Below are positions 24,764-33,333 of a stretch of 64,000 bases of DNA, one piece after another (position 1 is the stretch's first letter; the number at the start of each line of letters is the position of its first letter). The notes below the pieces were generated by a model. That model was not told the origin of the DNA, made no database searches, and worked only from the letters and a program-made list of their open reading frames with translations. The DNA is from Lewinellaceae bacterium (GTDB lineage: Bacteria > Bacteroidota > Bacteroidia > Chitinophagales > Saprospiraceae). The stretch covers positions 124,001 to 188,000 of the forward strand of contig JADJRC010000007.1 of NCBI GenBank assembly GCA_016712415.1. Direction: 5' to 3'. Both the position numbers and the translations under genes were made by a program.

Positions 24764-27706
24764 TTATCGAACAACGGTCACATCGCCGTTGAAGTACATT
24801 TCGCGCTTGTGGCCGCAGAAGAGGATTTCGGCTTTGACAAACCAGGCATATACCCCTGGCGTCACATCATCGCCGTGAAATCTGCCACGCCAGCCGGCAT
24901 CGGGCTGGTCTGCAGCAAACATCCGGTTACCCCAGCGGTCGTACACTTCAAACTGATAGGAAATGATCTCCAGCCCGGGCTGAAAATAGGGCTTGAACTG
25001 TGCATTGTCGGGTTCGAACGATGCCGGCATCATCACATTCGGGACGTACAGGAAGGTGGTGCCCGTCGCAGCGTCGGCCCATTCGACCTCCGCGTCGCGG
25101 TGTACGGTTTCACAGGCATTGGTCACTTCCACCCAAACGGGGCCGACATCCTGGAAGGTGGTAAACGGCAGGGTATCGCCATTCGACCACTGGAAACTCA
25201 GGTTAAAGGCATTGTTGTTTACTTCAACAGCCAGTGTTGTAGCGGGATCATTGCAGGGAAGAATGCCATTGGAAAGCGAAATGTCGAGGGCCGGGTATGC
25301 CGCCACATCGGCTTCCGCCTCAAACAGGCAGCCATTGCTGTCCTCCAGATAAACCGTATACGCGCCTGCCTGGAGCCCGCCGAACAAAGTACTGTCCTGG
25401 AACGCCGTGCCATCGATCGAATAGCGGTAAGGCTGCAAGCCGCCCAGAGCATCCTGCACCGACAAGGCGCCGGTCGGTGAATTGGGGCAACTGCTCGCCT
25501 CCAAAACCGTGAAACTAACCTCTGGAAAGGCCGATACGACTACCGTGATCGCAGAATCACACCCTCCCGGACCGATATAGTGAAAATCCTGCACAGTACC
25601 CGCCTGCACTTCTGTACCGTTGAAATTGTAGGTGGTACCCGGGCAAACGGCCACTTCTAAGGTCTCTGTCGATACGGAGAGTTGATCTACCGTTACCGTA
25701 ACCACTGAATCGCAGCCTGCTGAATTGGTTAACACAAAGCTCTGCACCGTGCCACCGGTCAGAACGGCGCCCTGGTATGCGTAGGTTTCGCCCGGACAAA
25801 CACCCACCGTAAATGACGAGGATGAGGTCTGGAGTTCGTATACACTTACAGATAGCAACGTATCGCAGCCAAGCGTGCCCGGTATGGTGAAACTGGCACT
25901 GTCGCCTGCCGCCAGCGTTACGCCGTTGAATGTGTACGTTTCACCCGGGCATACACTCACCGCCCAGGAAACGGGTGGTGGCGAGGGCAGGATGCCAACG
26001 CTCACCTGAACTATGGAATCGCAACCGTAAATATTCTGAAAAACAAAGGATTGGGACGTGCCGGCCGGAATATCCACGCCGTTATAAGGCAACGAATAGC
26101 CGGCACAGGCTACGGCATCCACGATTTGAAAATTCACCGGCGCTTCATCGACCACAACGGTCACCGTGGAATCGCACCCGAGATAGTTCTGATAAACAAA
26201 ATACTGGCTTGTGCCGGAAGGTATAAGCGTGCCGTTGTAGTCGTACACACCGCCCGGACAGGCACTGACATCCACTACCGACGACGATACCGGCAACGTC
26301 GAGACGCTCACCGTAACAGTAGAATCACAACCCCAAATATTTTGAAAACTAAAATTCTGTGTTTGTCCTGCCGACAGCAGGGTTCCGTTATAATCGTATT
26401 GCGCTCCGGGGCAAATACTCACCGAAAGGTCTGAAAAAGAGGCTGGTACACCGGTCACACTTACCGTTACCACAGAATCGCAGCCGAGGTAATTCTGGAG
26501 TACAAAATCCTGCGACTGGCCGGGCGATAACAAGGTGCCGTTGTAATCGTACACTTCGTTGGGGCAAACGTTGACCAGCAGTGTTGAGCCGGAGGTAGGT
26601 ATGGCATCAACAGTAACCACTACCATAGAATCGCAACCACCGGGGGTGAGCAGCATGAATTGCTGCGTCGTCCCCGCCTGAACAGGCGTGCCGTTGAACA
26701 CAATACTTTCATTGGCACAAGCGGTGAACTGCTGTGTTGAAATGAGCGGTGGACAAATGTGCAGCAACAATGCGCTGTTGCCGATAGCGCCACAGCCGGA
26801 CAAGCCAACTGCATTTTCACCGATCACTATTTCCCAGCCCGGAGGCAACAGGGCCGAATCAATTTGTACCAGATAATTGGTGGACAAGACGTTGACAAAA
26901 GAAAAATCTCCACCTGCGTTCGACTGCCCATTGCCCACTGCGACGCCATTTTGCAACAGGTTGACAGTTATGCCCGACACCAGCGTATCGCCTGCATCTA
27001 TCACACCCGAACCATTCACATCCGACCATACCTGGCCGTAAATATTGCCGGAGCCGTCGTATAAATCGATCACAAGGGGATCGCTTTGATTCTGGCAACC
27101 ATTGATATCCGTCAGTTCGGCATAATAAACGCCGCTTTCCTGTGCTACAAAATCAGGGCTTGTTGCCCCCGGCACCGGGTTTCCGTTGAAGTACCATTGC
27201 CAACTCACAATGTCGGGTATTGGAGGGAGGCAGAAGGTATCGGGCCGGCAACGGGAGTGACAGCCGCCGGGAATAGCAGCCACATTCGGGCCGGCCAAAA
27301 CGCTTACCACATTGCTTTTCGCTTCACAGCCAAACTCATTGATTACCCGGATAAAAAATAATCCGGGGTCATCGGTAGTTAGCGTATTGCCGGTTGTTCC
27401 GGTATTCCATACCAGTTGCCAATTAGGCGGTTCCGGGCCTGTGTAGGTAATCACATTGGGGTCGCCGGCGCAAAAACTGGTGGCTGAAATACTGAAACCT
27501 GCGGGCACGGGATTCACCGTTACTTCAAAAGGATCGGTTACCGACGTGCAGCCCGTTGCAAAATCCGTAACGGTCACAGTAAAAATGTGCGTACCAACCA
27601 ACAACTGGTTGCCATGCTCCGCATCAAAGACCACTTCGTCATTGGTCCCGTTGCCACCCGACCAGGTGTATCCATATGAACCCGTACCCTGCACGATCAA
27701 GTGCAC
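24764..27706 (-). CDS. Giant T9SS cargo protein, C-terminal segment (frame 3 of 3)
   Basis: This 980-codon frame is the C-terminal part of a protein that starts at 31534. It holds Ig-like segments, an SdrD/Cna-B-like domain (IYGQVWSDVNGSGVIDAGDT, near 27040), eight tandem repeats of about 50 residues with the pattern CPG..Y.YNG......G..Q.F....GCDS.V.V.V, and the gliding-motility-associated C-terminal (type B sorting) domain near the end (YVPNVMMPASFEPDN, then YDRWGNRMFAADQPDAGWRG). That domain directs export through the type IX system and surface attachment. Its apparent ATG at 27706 is internal: coding clearly continues upstream in the next frame if the A5 run (minus strand; T at 27707-27711) had one more base. 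Confidence 0.88.
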   Translation of the reverse strand: MHLIVQGTGSYGYTWSGGNGTNDEVVFDAEHGNQLLVGTHIFTVTVTDFATGCTSVTDPFEVTVNPVPAGFSISATSFCAGDPNVITYTGPEPPNWQLVWNTGTTGNTLTTDDPGLFFIRVINEFGCEAKSNVVSVLAGPNVAAIPGGCHSRCRPDTFCLPPIPDIVSWQWYFNGNPVPGATSPDFVAQESGVYYAELTDINGCQNQSDPLVIDLYDGSGNIYGQVWSDVNGSGVIDAGDTLVSGITVNLLQNGVAVGNGQSNAGGDFSFVNVLSTNYLVQIDSALLPPGWEIVIGENAVGLSGCGAIGNSALLLHICPPLISTQQFTACANESIVFNGTPVQAGTTQQFMLLTPGGCDSMVVVTVDAIPTSGSTLLVNVCPNEVYDYNGTLLSPGQSQDFVLQNYLGCDSVVTVSVTGVPASFSDLSVSICPGAQYDYNGTLLSAGQTQNFSFQNIWGCDSTVTVSVSTLPVSSSVVDVSACPGGVYDYNGTLIPSGTSQYFVYQNYLGCDSTVTVVVDEAPVNFQIVDAVACAGYSLPYNGVDIPAGTSQSFVFQNIYGCDSIVQVSVGILPSPPPVSWAVSVCPGETYTFNGVTLAAGDSASFTIPGTLGCDTLLSVSVYELQTSSSSFTVGVCPGETYAYQGAVLTGGTVQSFVLTNSAGCDSVVTVTVDQLSVSTETLEVAVCPGTTYNFNGTEVQAGTVQDFHYIGPGGCDSAITVVVSAFPEVSFTVLEASSCPNSPTGALSVQDALGGLQPYRYSIDGTAFQDSTLFGGLQAGAYTVYLEDSNGCLFEAEADVAAYPALDISLSNGILPCNDPATTLAVEVNNNAFNLSFQWSNGDTLPFTTFQDVGPVWVEVTNACETVHRDAEVEWADAATGTTFLYVPNVMMPASFEPDNAQFKPYFQPGLEIISYQFEVYDRWGNRMFAADQPDAGWRGRFHGDDVTPGVYAWFVKAEILFCGHKREMYFNGDVTVVR
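25520..26735 (-). repeat. Eight tandem ~150-bp coding repeats (CPG...GCDS module)
   Basis: Within the T9SS cargo gene, a module of 49-52 residues recurs eight times. Each copy has one Cys near the start (VCPGETY or similar), YNG, a Gly/Gln turn, and a second Cys in GCDS. The paired cysteines may form a disulfide per module once outside the cell. Copies 2-4 are most alike (about two-thirds identical by eye); the first and last are more worn. Confidence 0.85.
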
Positions 27707-29625
27707 TTTTTCTCCTCACAAACGCTGAGCGTGGGATACGAGGTGCCGACAATCTGCCCCAGGTCATTCATCAGAATCGCCTTGATCAGGGCATCCGGGG
27801 CCGGTATGACTTCTACGGACACAGGCGGCGGGGCAAACGTACACCCTGCGGCATCGGTCATCGTGACGGAATAGATACCCTCTTCACCTGTCGTCAGGTT
27901 TTGGACAATGGTCATGCTGTCTGACCAGAAATAGGTATCGGCGCCGGGAGGCGCGGTAAGCGTAATATTTGTTCCTTCACAAATCGGCGCCGGGTTGGCC
28001 GGTGTGATGGTACCGCCCAGAGCGCTTGGTACAATGTTGATGATTTGGGTAAACGTGGCCGTACAACCATAGGCATTGGTGGCAGTGGTCGTTACGGCAT
28101 AATTGCTGGGGGCATTAAAGCTGTGGTATACGGTATCCCCCGTGGCATCATTGGAGGCGCCGGATGACATGTCGCCAAAGTTCCAGGCCACCTCCGAAAC
28201 AGCAGGCGTAACGTTGGCAATGAACTCGAGGGCGTTTCCGGCACAATTGAGCGGCGGCAATGCAAAGGGCGCCTGGTCGGCTTCCGGGATTTCTATGGTC
28301 CGGGTAGCCGAAGCGGTACAGCCGCTTCCGGCTGTCACAACCAGTGTCACGACGGGATTTCCGGAGTTGAGATAGGTATGCGAGGGATTGCGGATATTCG
28401 AAATATTGGCGCCTCCGCTCGCCGGATCGCCAAAGTTCCAATCCCAATTGGCAATGCTGTTGCCGGGAAGTTGCGTACTGGCGTCTTCAAATATTGTAGA
28501 CAAGCCCGGACATTCCGGGTGCGCTGCAAACCGCGCCGATGCCACAACGTCTACCGTATTGACTACAACACAAGTTGCCCCGCTTTGCAAGGTCGCCCGC
28601 ATCACAACGGTGTAAATGCCTGCATTCGGGAATAAAAACCCCGGATTGTCCGTCGCCGCAGTACCCAGCAAGCTGCCGCCGGAAATGCCGAAACTCCAAA
28701 ATGCCGTTCCGGGCTGGTATTGGGGACCCGGCACCAACTGAAAATGAAACGAATCGCAAAGGGCAGTGGGGTCGACGTTAAAGGCCATCGTTCCGGGCGC
28801 ACATGGCGGACTGCCTGCGCCGGGAATGCCCGGACCACCGCTGCCGCCGCTGCAATAGTCGAACAACACAATATTGCCCGCAGTAGCGGAACACCCGTAA
28901 CCATTGGTTGCCTGTACCGCATAACTGCCGTATTGATTGGTCGAATAAGTGGGAGCATCGACGCCGAGCGGATTGCCATCCCGGAACCACTCATACACAA
29001 AATCATCGTCGACATTTACCAGGGAAGTCATTTCCACGAAGGAACTATTGTTACAGAACCCGGTCGGATCGCCAGTGGTCAGGCTGATATTGGGCAGCGG
29101 GTATTCTATCATGGTAAATTCTGTGGTACCCACACAGCCATTCGGATCGGTCACATGGACGAAGTAACTGCCTGCGCTAAAATCGGGAGATGCCAGTGTG
29201 GATATTTCGACCCCGTCAGCGTCGTTCCAGGAATAAGCGCTGAATGGCGTGCCTGTCTGTACGGACGCCAGTTCGCCGGCACATATACCCGCAGGATGTT
29301 GCACCATAGGATCAGGAAGCGCATTTACCGTTACCGGGAAAAGTGCCGTTTGGCCGCACACATTTACGGTAACCACATGCCCGCCGGGTTCGGTCCAGAA
29401 CAATTCTGCAGCGCTGGTACCCTGTCCCTGGGCTACGGCCCCCGCAGTTGCCGGGGAAATAGTCCATTGCACATCGACATTGGTGAGGGGCAGTATGGCG
29501 TAGGCTTCTGTCTCGTTTTCACAGACGATCGACGTGCCATTGACTACCAGCGCTCCGATACTCTGTATGTTCAATAATGCCGTATCGGAAGCACAATTGA
29601 GGCCGTTTTTTCGAGACCTGGGCAA
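27697..29625 (-). CDS. Giant T9SS cargo protein, middle segment (frame 2 of 3)
   Basis: A 642-codon frame continuing the protein that begins at 31534. It contains several Ig-like and PKD-like beta-sandwich modules, for example NWDWNFGDPASGGANISNIR (a PKD-type WNFGD motif) and EVAWNFGDMSSGASND. The real entry into this frame is at the A6 run (minus strand; T at 29606-29611): reading with one A fewer gives ...ISVAQVSKNGLNCASDTALL..., a continuous sequence. The real exit is at 27707-27711. Neither its first ATG nor its stop is likely to be a true gene boundary. Confidence 0.85.
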   Translation of the reverse strand: MPRSRKNGLNCASDTALLNIQSIGALVVNGTSIVCENETEAYAILPLTNVDVQWTISPATAGAVAQGQGTSAAELFWTEPGGHVVTVNVCGQTALFPVTVNALPDPMVQHPAGICAGELASVQTGTPFSAYSWNDADGVEISTLASPDFSAGSYFVHVTDPNGCVGTTEFTMIEYPLPNISLTTGDPTGFCNNSSFVEMTSLVNVDDDFVYEWFRDGNPLGVDAPTYSTNQYGSYAVQATNGYGCSATAGNIVLFDYCSGGSGGPGIPGAGSPPCAPGTMAFNVDPTALCDSFHFQLVPGPQYQPGTAFWSFGISGGSLLGTAATDNPGFLFPNAGIYTVVMRATLQSGATCVVVNTVDVVASARFAAHPECPGLSTIFEDASTQLPGNSIANWDWNFGDPASGGANISNIRNPSHTYLNSGNPVVTLVVTAGSGCTASATRTIEIPEADQAPFALPPLNCAGNALEFIANVTPAVSEVAWNFGDMSSGASNDATGDTVYHSFNAPSNYAVTTTATNAYGCTATFTQIINIVPSALGGTITPANPAPICEGTNITLTAPPGADTYFWSDSMTIVQNLTTGEEGIYSVTMTDAAGCTFAPPPVSVEVIPAPDALIKAILMNDLGQIVGTSYPTLSVCEEKKCT

Positions 29626-31534
29626 CCGAAATCCGTCGCGGATCAGCAGCGCCCCAGGTGAGGTTGATGGTGTTGCCGGCAGAAACCACCGGTGCTCCCG
29701 GTCCGTTTTGCACAGTCCATCTCAGCTTGTTCCCTGGATCGATGCCCGTGGCCGAGTAAGTGTATGTGGTACCGGTGCAAACATTCGGCTCGCCGGATAT
29801 ACCGGCAGGCATCGCGGGCTGCGGCGCTACACGGATTACCCATTCCGCTTCGTTCGAACAACTCAGCGTCGGGTTGTCCGGAACAGCCAATAAGCGGTAC
29901 ACGCCGCTGCCGCTGTTGAATGGCACCGCAGGAGCAGCCGTTGGCGCAGAAGACGTCCATGAAGAAGACCCGTTGGGTGCAATAAGCGTCCAGTTGCAGA
30001 CAATATTTGCCGAATTATAGGTGAGCTTTGAAACGAAATTACCCGTTGCATCTTCACATATTTCAACAGGGCCGTCGATCGCGAAAGGTGACAGGATGCG
30101 TATCGCCATGGAATCCTGGCCTCCGCAACCGAGGTAACAGTTGTCGTACACCACCGACAACCAGTAAGTAGTGTTTACATTGGGAACGTCGGACCACTCG
30201 ATTGTGACCCGGTTGGTGCCCTGACCTTCCGTAATAGTGCCGCCGCCGGAAAGCGTCCAGACAAAACCGGTACCGCCATAAGGTTCAATGCTGTATACCT
30301 CAATTGACGCCGGACAAACCTGGTCCTCACCCACGATCTCTGCATCGTCGGAAATGATCGGCACCTGTATCGAGGCTGGATCGGGACAAACATTGCCGGA
30401 ACAGGCTTGTGCGGCCAATGTGATGACACCTACCGGCCCTGCGGTCCATTGGATAGCGATGCTGTCGGTCGTTGAGGTGCCGCCGTTGACGACCGTACCG
30501 TTTGGCGTAACCGACCAGACATAAGGCGGGCAGGCGTTGGAGGCGGTATATGTGACCGTTTCGCCGGGGCAGATTGTGCCGACGCAGTCGAGCGTCGGGG
30601 CTTCGGCATCGAGCACTACTACGTTTCTGGATATGGTATCCGAGCAGAGACAATCGCTGCGGGCGATTAATCTAACGGTATAGTTGCCCGGATTAACAAA
30701 CGTATGTTGCGGGTTTACTGCCGCTGTAGAAGACAAGTCGTCGTCAAAAAACCATTCATAGCTGTCCGCGCCGGTACTTTGGTTTTGAAAATAAGCCGTT
30801 TGCCCTTTACATAACCTGATCGTATCGTTCACGGCCGGCGGATCGGAAGTAAACTGGGCCACGGGCTCGTCGATAATCGTAACGCACAGGGCGTCTTCGC
30901 CAAAACAGCCCGTAATACCGTTGGAAACCACAACAACGGACCCTATGCCGGGGCCGCCCCAGTTGACGGTCACCGAGTTGAAGAACGGCGGGTTGACGGT
31001 GTATGAACTGGCGCCTGTTACTTGCCAGGTTACAGGACTCATGGTGCCGCCCGGGCTTCCGCTAAGTGCCACCGAATAGGTTACCGTAGTATTGGGGCAT
31101 ACCTTTTCGCAGGCATTATCGGGGTTGCTTGTTGAGTCCGCATTGCATGGCGCCGAATTGCCGGATATGATATCCAGTGGCTGGAATGCAACAATGATGA
31201 CAACATGTTCTGCAGTATACGAAGCCCCGTTTGGGCCAAAATAGGAGACCGTAATAAGCATAGTACCGGGGCCGTTGTTCGTAGCAGCACAAACAAGTAT
31301 ATTGTCGACGCTGCTAAATGTAGTGCCGGGAACACCATTGGCGCTGACGGTCCAGACAAACTGACCCTGGGGCGAAGGAGGTATACCATCAATGAGCAGA
31401 GAAAAGGTATCGCAGTCGCCGACACACATAATATCGGGCCCAATGATTTCAATGCCCTGGTTCTGTGCATGGATGGCTTCGTAATGAAAAGCGAATACAA
31501 AAAGGAATACGAGCGGCAGGAATCGGTTTTTCAT
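29519..31534 (-). CDS. Giant T9SS cargo protein, N-terminal segment (frame 1 of 3)
   Basis: The true start is the ATG at 31534 (MKNRFLPLVFLFVFAFHYEA), which begins a signal peptide; the frame is open to 31624 but that adds only unrelated residues. About 640 genuine residues follow up to 29612, made of Ig-like, PKD-like (YEWFFDDDLSSTAAVNPQHT) and cysteine-paired modules typical of large Bacteroidota adhesins. With the two downstream frames the full product would be about 2,250 residues, secreted through Sec and then the type IX system. Likely roles are surface adhesion or biofilm matrix. Residues coded between 29611 and 29519 are out of frame. Confidence 0.87.
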   Translation of the reverse strand: MKNRFLPLVFLFVFAFHYEAIHAQNQGIEIIGPDIMCVGDCDTFSLLIDGIPPSPQGQFVWTVSANGVPGTTFSSVDNILVCAATNNGPGTMLITVSYFGPNGASYTAEHVVIIVAFQPLDIISGNSAPCNADSTSNPDNACEKVCPNTTVTYSVALSGSPGGTMSPVTWQVTGASSYTVNPPFFNSVTVNWGGPGIGSVVVVSNGITGCFGEDALCVTIIDEPVAQFTSDPPAVNDTIRLCKGQTAYFQNQSTGADSYEWFFDDDLSSTAAVNPQHTFVNPGNYTVRLIARSDCLCSDTISRNVVVLDAEAPTLDCVGTICPGETVTYTASNACPPYVWSVTPNGTVVNGGTSTTDSIAIQWTAGPVGVITLAAQACSGNVCPDPASIQVPIISDDAEIVGEDQVCPASIEVYSIEPYGGTGFVWTLSGGGTITEGQGTNRVTIEWSDVPNVNTTYWLSVVYDNCYLGCGGQDSMAIRILSPFAIDGPVEICEDATGNFVSKLTYNSANIVCNWTLIAPNGSSSWTSSAPTAAPAVPFNSGSGVYRLLAVPDNPTLSCSNEAEWVIRVAPQPAMPAGISGEPNVCTGTTYTYSATGIDPGNKLRWTVQNGPGAPVVSAGNTINLTWGAADPRRISVAQVSKKRPQLCFRYGIIEHTEYRSAGSQWHVDRL

Positions 31535-31620
31535 CTTGCAGAAAGTTGTGTTCACGGAAATGATTATATCAAAACATTTAGCCATGAAGATACATCTGCC
31601 GGAGAGAATGCTGCCCACTA

Positions 31621-32007
31621 TCAATTCATTCTGAACGGCGCCGTCATCCTGAACTCTGGGATAGCCACCTCGAACAAGGAGCCGTCGTCGCGCCGGGTCA
31701 TCAGATAAGTGCCGTGCATCTTACCTATCTCAGTATCCAGGTCGCAAAAAGAGGAGTATTCATGCCTTTCGCCGGGATTGAGCACCGGCTGTTCGCCGAT
31801 AACCCCTTCGCCCTCCACTTCACGGATGCGCCCGTCGGCATGTTGGATGACCCAATGGCGACGCAGCAACTGCACAACGAATGGGCTGCCATTTTCAATC
31901 GCGATATGATACCCGAAAATGAATTTCAGCTCGCGGGGATTTGAATGTGAAGGCAGATACTGCGTTTCCACACTTACTGTTATGCCGTTGGTAGTCAAGG
32001 TCTCCAT
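31621..32007 (-). CDS. apaG: ApaG domain protein
   Basis: The 128-residue product is a full-length ApaG: beta-sandwich with VETQYLPSHSNPRELKFIFG at residues 13-32, the LLRRHWVIQHADG motif near 47, GEGVIGEQPVLNPGE near 63 and the C-terminal KMHGTYLM. ApaG has a fibronectin-III-like fold and is linked to Co2+/Mg2+ resistance in Salmonella; its molecular role is unclear. It lies upstream of the T9SS cargo gene on the same strand, with 87 bases between. Cytoplasmic. Confidence 0.95.
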   Translation of the reverse strand: METLTTNGITVSVETQYLPSHSNPRELKFIFGYHIAIENGSPFVVQLLRRHWVIQHADGRIREVEGEGVIGEQPVLNPGERHEYSSFCDLDTEIGKMHGTYLMTRRDDGSLFEVAIPEFRMTAPFRMN

Positions 32008-32113
32008 ACCTGAACGTGTTTTCTTCCCTAAAGTGAGCTATACAGAGCAGATAATATTCTGGGCAAAATTGTTCAAAAAATTGGGAAAAACCAGCTGCAG
32101 TGAATGAATTAAT

Positions 32114-32149
32114 AAAAAAAGCCGAGACCGGACTTTCCCGGCTCGGCTT
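32114..32149 (-). terminator. Intrinsic terminator of the lipoprotein gene at 32222
   Basis: AAGCCGAG (32119-32126) pairs with CTCGGCTT (32142-32149), with further CCGG/CCGG pairing inside after a bulge. On the minus strand it is followed by seven U (A-run 32114-32120). It is about 70 bases beyond the stop at 32222. Confidence 0.88.
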
Positions 32150-32221
32150 AATACGAAATTACTAAACACGGGTATTCTGGTTGATATGCCCGCCGGGCCT
32201 TGAATGCAGGCCCTGTTCCGG

Positions 32222-33202
32222 CTACAAACTTTTTAAAAAGTTGAGCATCTGCGATTCGTCCACTTCCAGCGGGCTGAGGTTAATCGTGGCATTGGTACCG
32301 ATCTCTGTTTCCAGGTTGCCAAGCCAGTATTGACCATTTTCTGTTTTACTTACCGTAACAATTTTTACCTGAAAGCCGTGGGGGGCATTTTTGTAACAAA
32401 AGGTCTGGTTTGCAAGGTCTATTTCCATCGCCGCTACCGAACGCATGTTCTTTAAAACCAGGTAGGCCGTCGTATTTTCCGGGTTGAAGCCTGCAGGCAA
32501 ATCAACACAAAAGGAAGTACTTTGTTCATTTACAGGTCTGGCGTAGTTGAGCCAGTCCAACGCCGGGCTAAACAACTCATAGCCTGTTATTTTATCCCCC
32601 CCGTTCGGGTTCGGCCATTCAGCCTGGAATACAGGCAGTCCGGTATCCATCCACCCTGCGAAAGTATCGTGCTGCGTCGTGGCGCTGTAAACGAGCATAT
32701 CACCGGCAGGATCGGTGGCAGGTATTTGTATTTTCAATTTGCGATCGGGCAAAAGACGGAGTGGCTTGCCGTCACAGGTAACGACAACCCGCACGATTCC
32801 GCCGCTTTCAAGCAATTCATTTTCGGTAGTGGTGGTTGGAATGCCGTAAGCGATCATGTCGCCCTTTTTCAACACTTCCGTTACTTCAATGCGGAGTGTC
32901 TGGCAGGTACTGCAAGGCACCAGATTGTCGTCGGCGTCTTCAAACAATTGTTCCGTATCAGTAAGAAAAACCCGCACGCCACCGGGTGTGGTGAGCACCG
33001 TATCCGGTACAAAACCGCTCAGCACAAAGGTCGTTTGTGCTGAGGCGGAAGGTACTTGTCCCAGCAGTTGTTGGATTTCCTCCAAGGTCGGCGGATAAGG
33101 CTCAAAAGATGCTACATCTTTTCTGCAACTCCACAGACCAGCCAGGGTCATGGTGCTTAGTAACGTGTATATAAAAATATGTCTGGGTCGAGTAGTACAC
33201 AT
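32222..33202 (-). CDS. Putative lipoprotein, unknown function
   Basis: A 326-residue protein with an N-terminal hydrophobic stretch and a lipobox-like GLWSCRKD, so Cys26 is the probable lipid anchor. The body contains a carboxypeptidase-regulatory-like beta section near residues 55-150, a CxxC pair (VPCSTCQTLRIEV) at about 97-100, and a second beta domain towards the C terminus. No enzyme motif is seen. It is monocistronic between apaG and the ECF operon, with a good terminator downstream. An in-frame ATG at residue 18 would shorten the signal peptide too much. Confidence 0.7.
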   Translation of the reverse strand: MCTTRPRHIFIYTLLSTMTLAGLWSCRKDVASFEPYPPTLEEIQQLLGQVPSASAQTTFVLSGFVPDTVLTTPGGVRVFLTDTEQLFEDADDNLVPCSTCQTLRIEVTEVLKKGDMIAYGIPTTTTENELLESGGIVRVVVTCDGKPLRLLPDRKLKIQIPATDPAGDMLVYSATTQHDTFAGWMDTGLPVFQAEWPNPNGGDKITGYELFSPALDWLNYARPVNEQSTSFCVDLPAGFNPENTTAYLVLKNMRSVAAMEIDLANQTFCYKNAPHGFQVKIVTVSKTENGQYWLGNLETEIGTNATINLSPLEVDESQMLNFLKSL

Positions 33203-33333
33203 GGCTAATTAATGTTATGACCTGCGTGCAGGTTGGTCAGCGTGGGATTTTAAGGTGCCTTGGGGTGTTTATTCGGCGAAAGAGATACATTTTACCGCGC
33301 TTTGCGCTGCTTTTCACCATAAAATTTAACAGA

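Noticed and set aside
25520..26735. Possible CRISPR-like or satellite DNA
   Set aside because: The periodicity is at protein level inside a secreted protein, with different codons in each copy.
32222..33202. SusD-like or glycan-binding lipoprotein
   Set aside because: No TPR-type SusD helices are seen and no SusC gene is adjacent.
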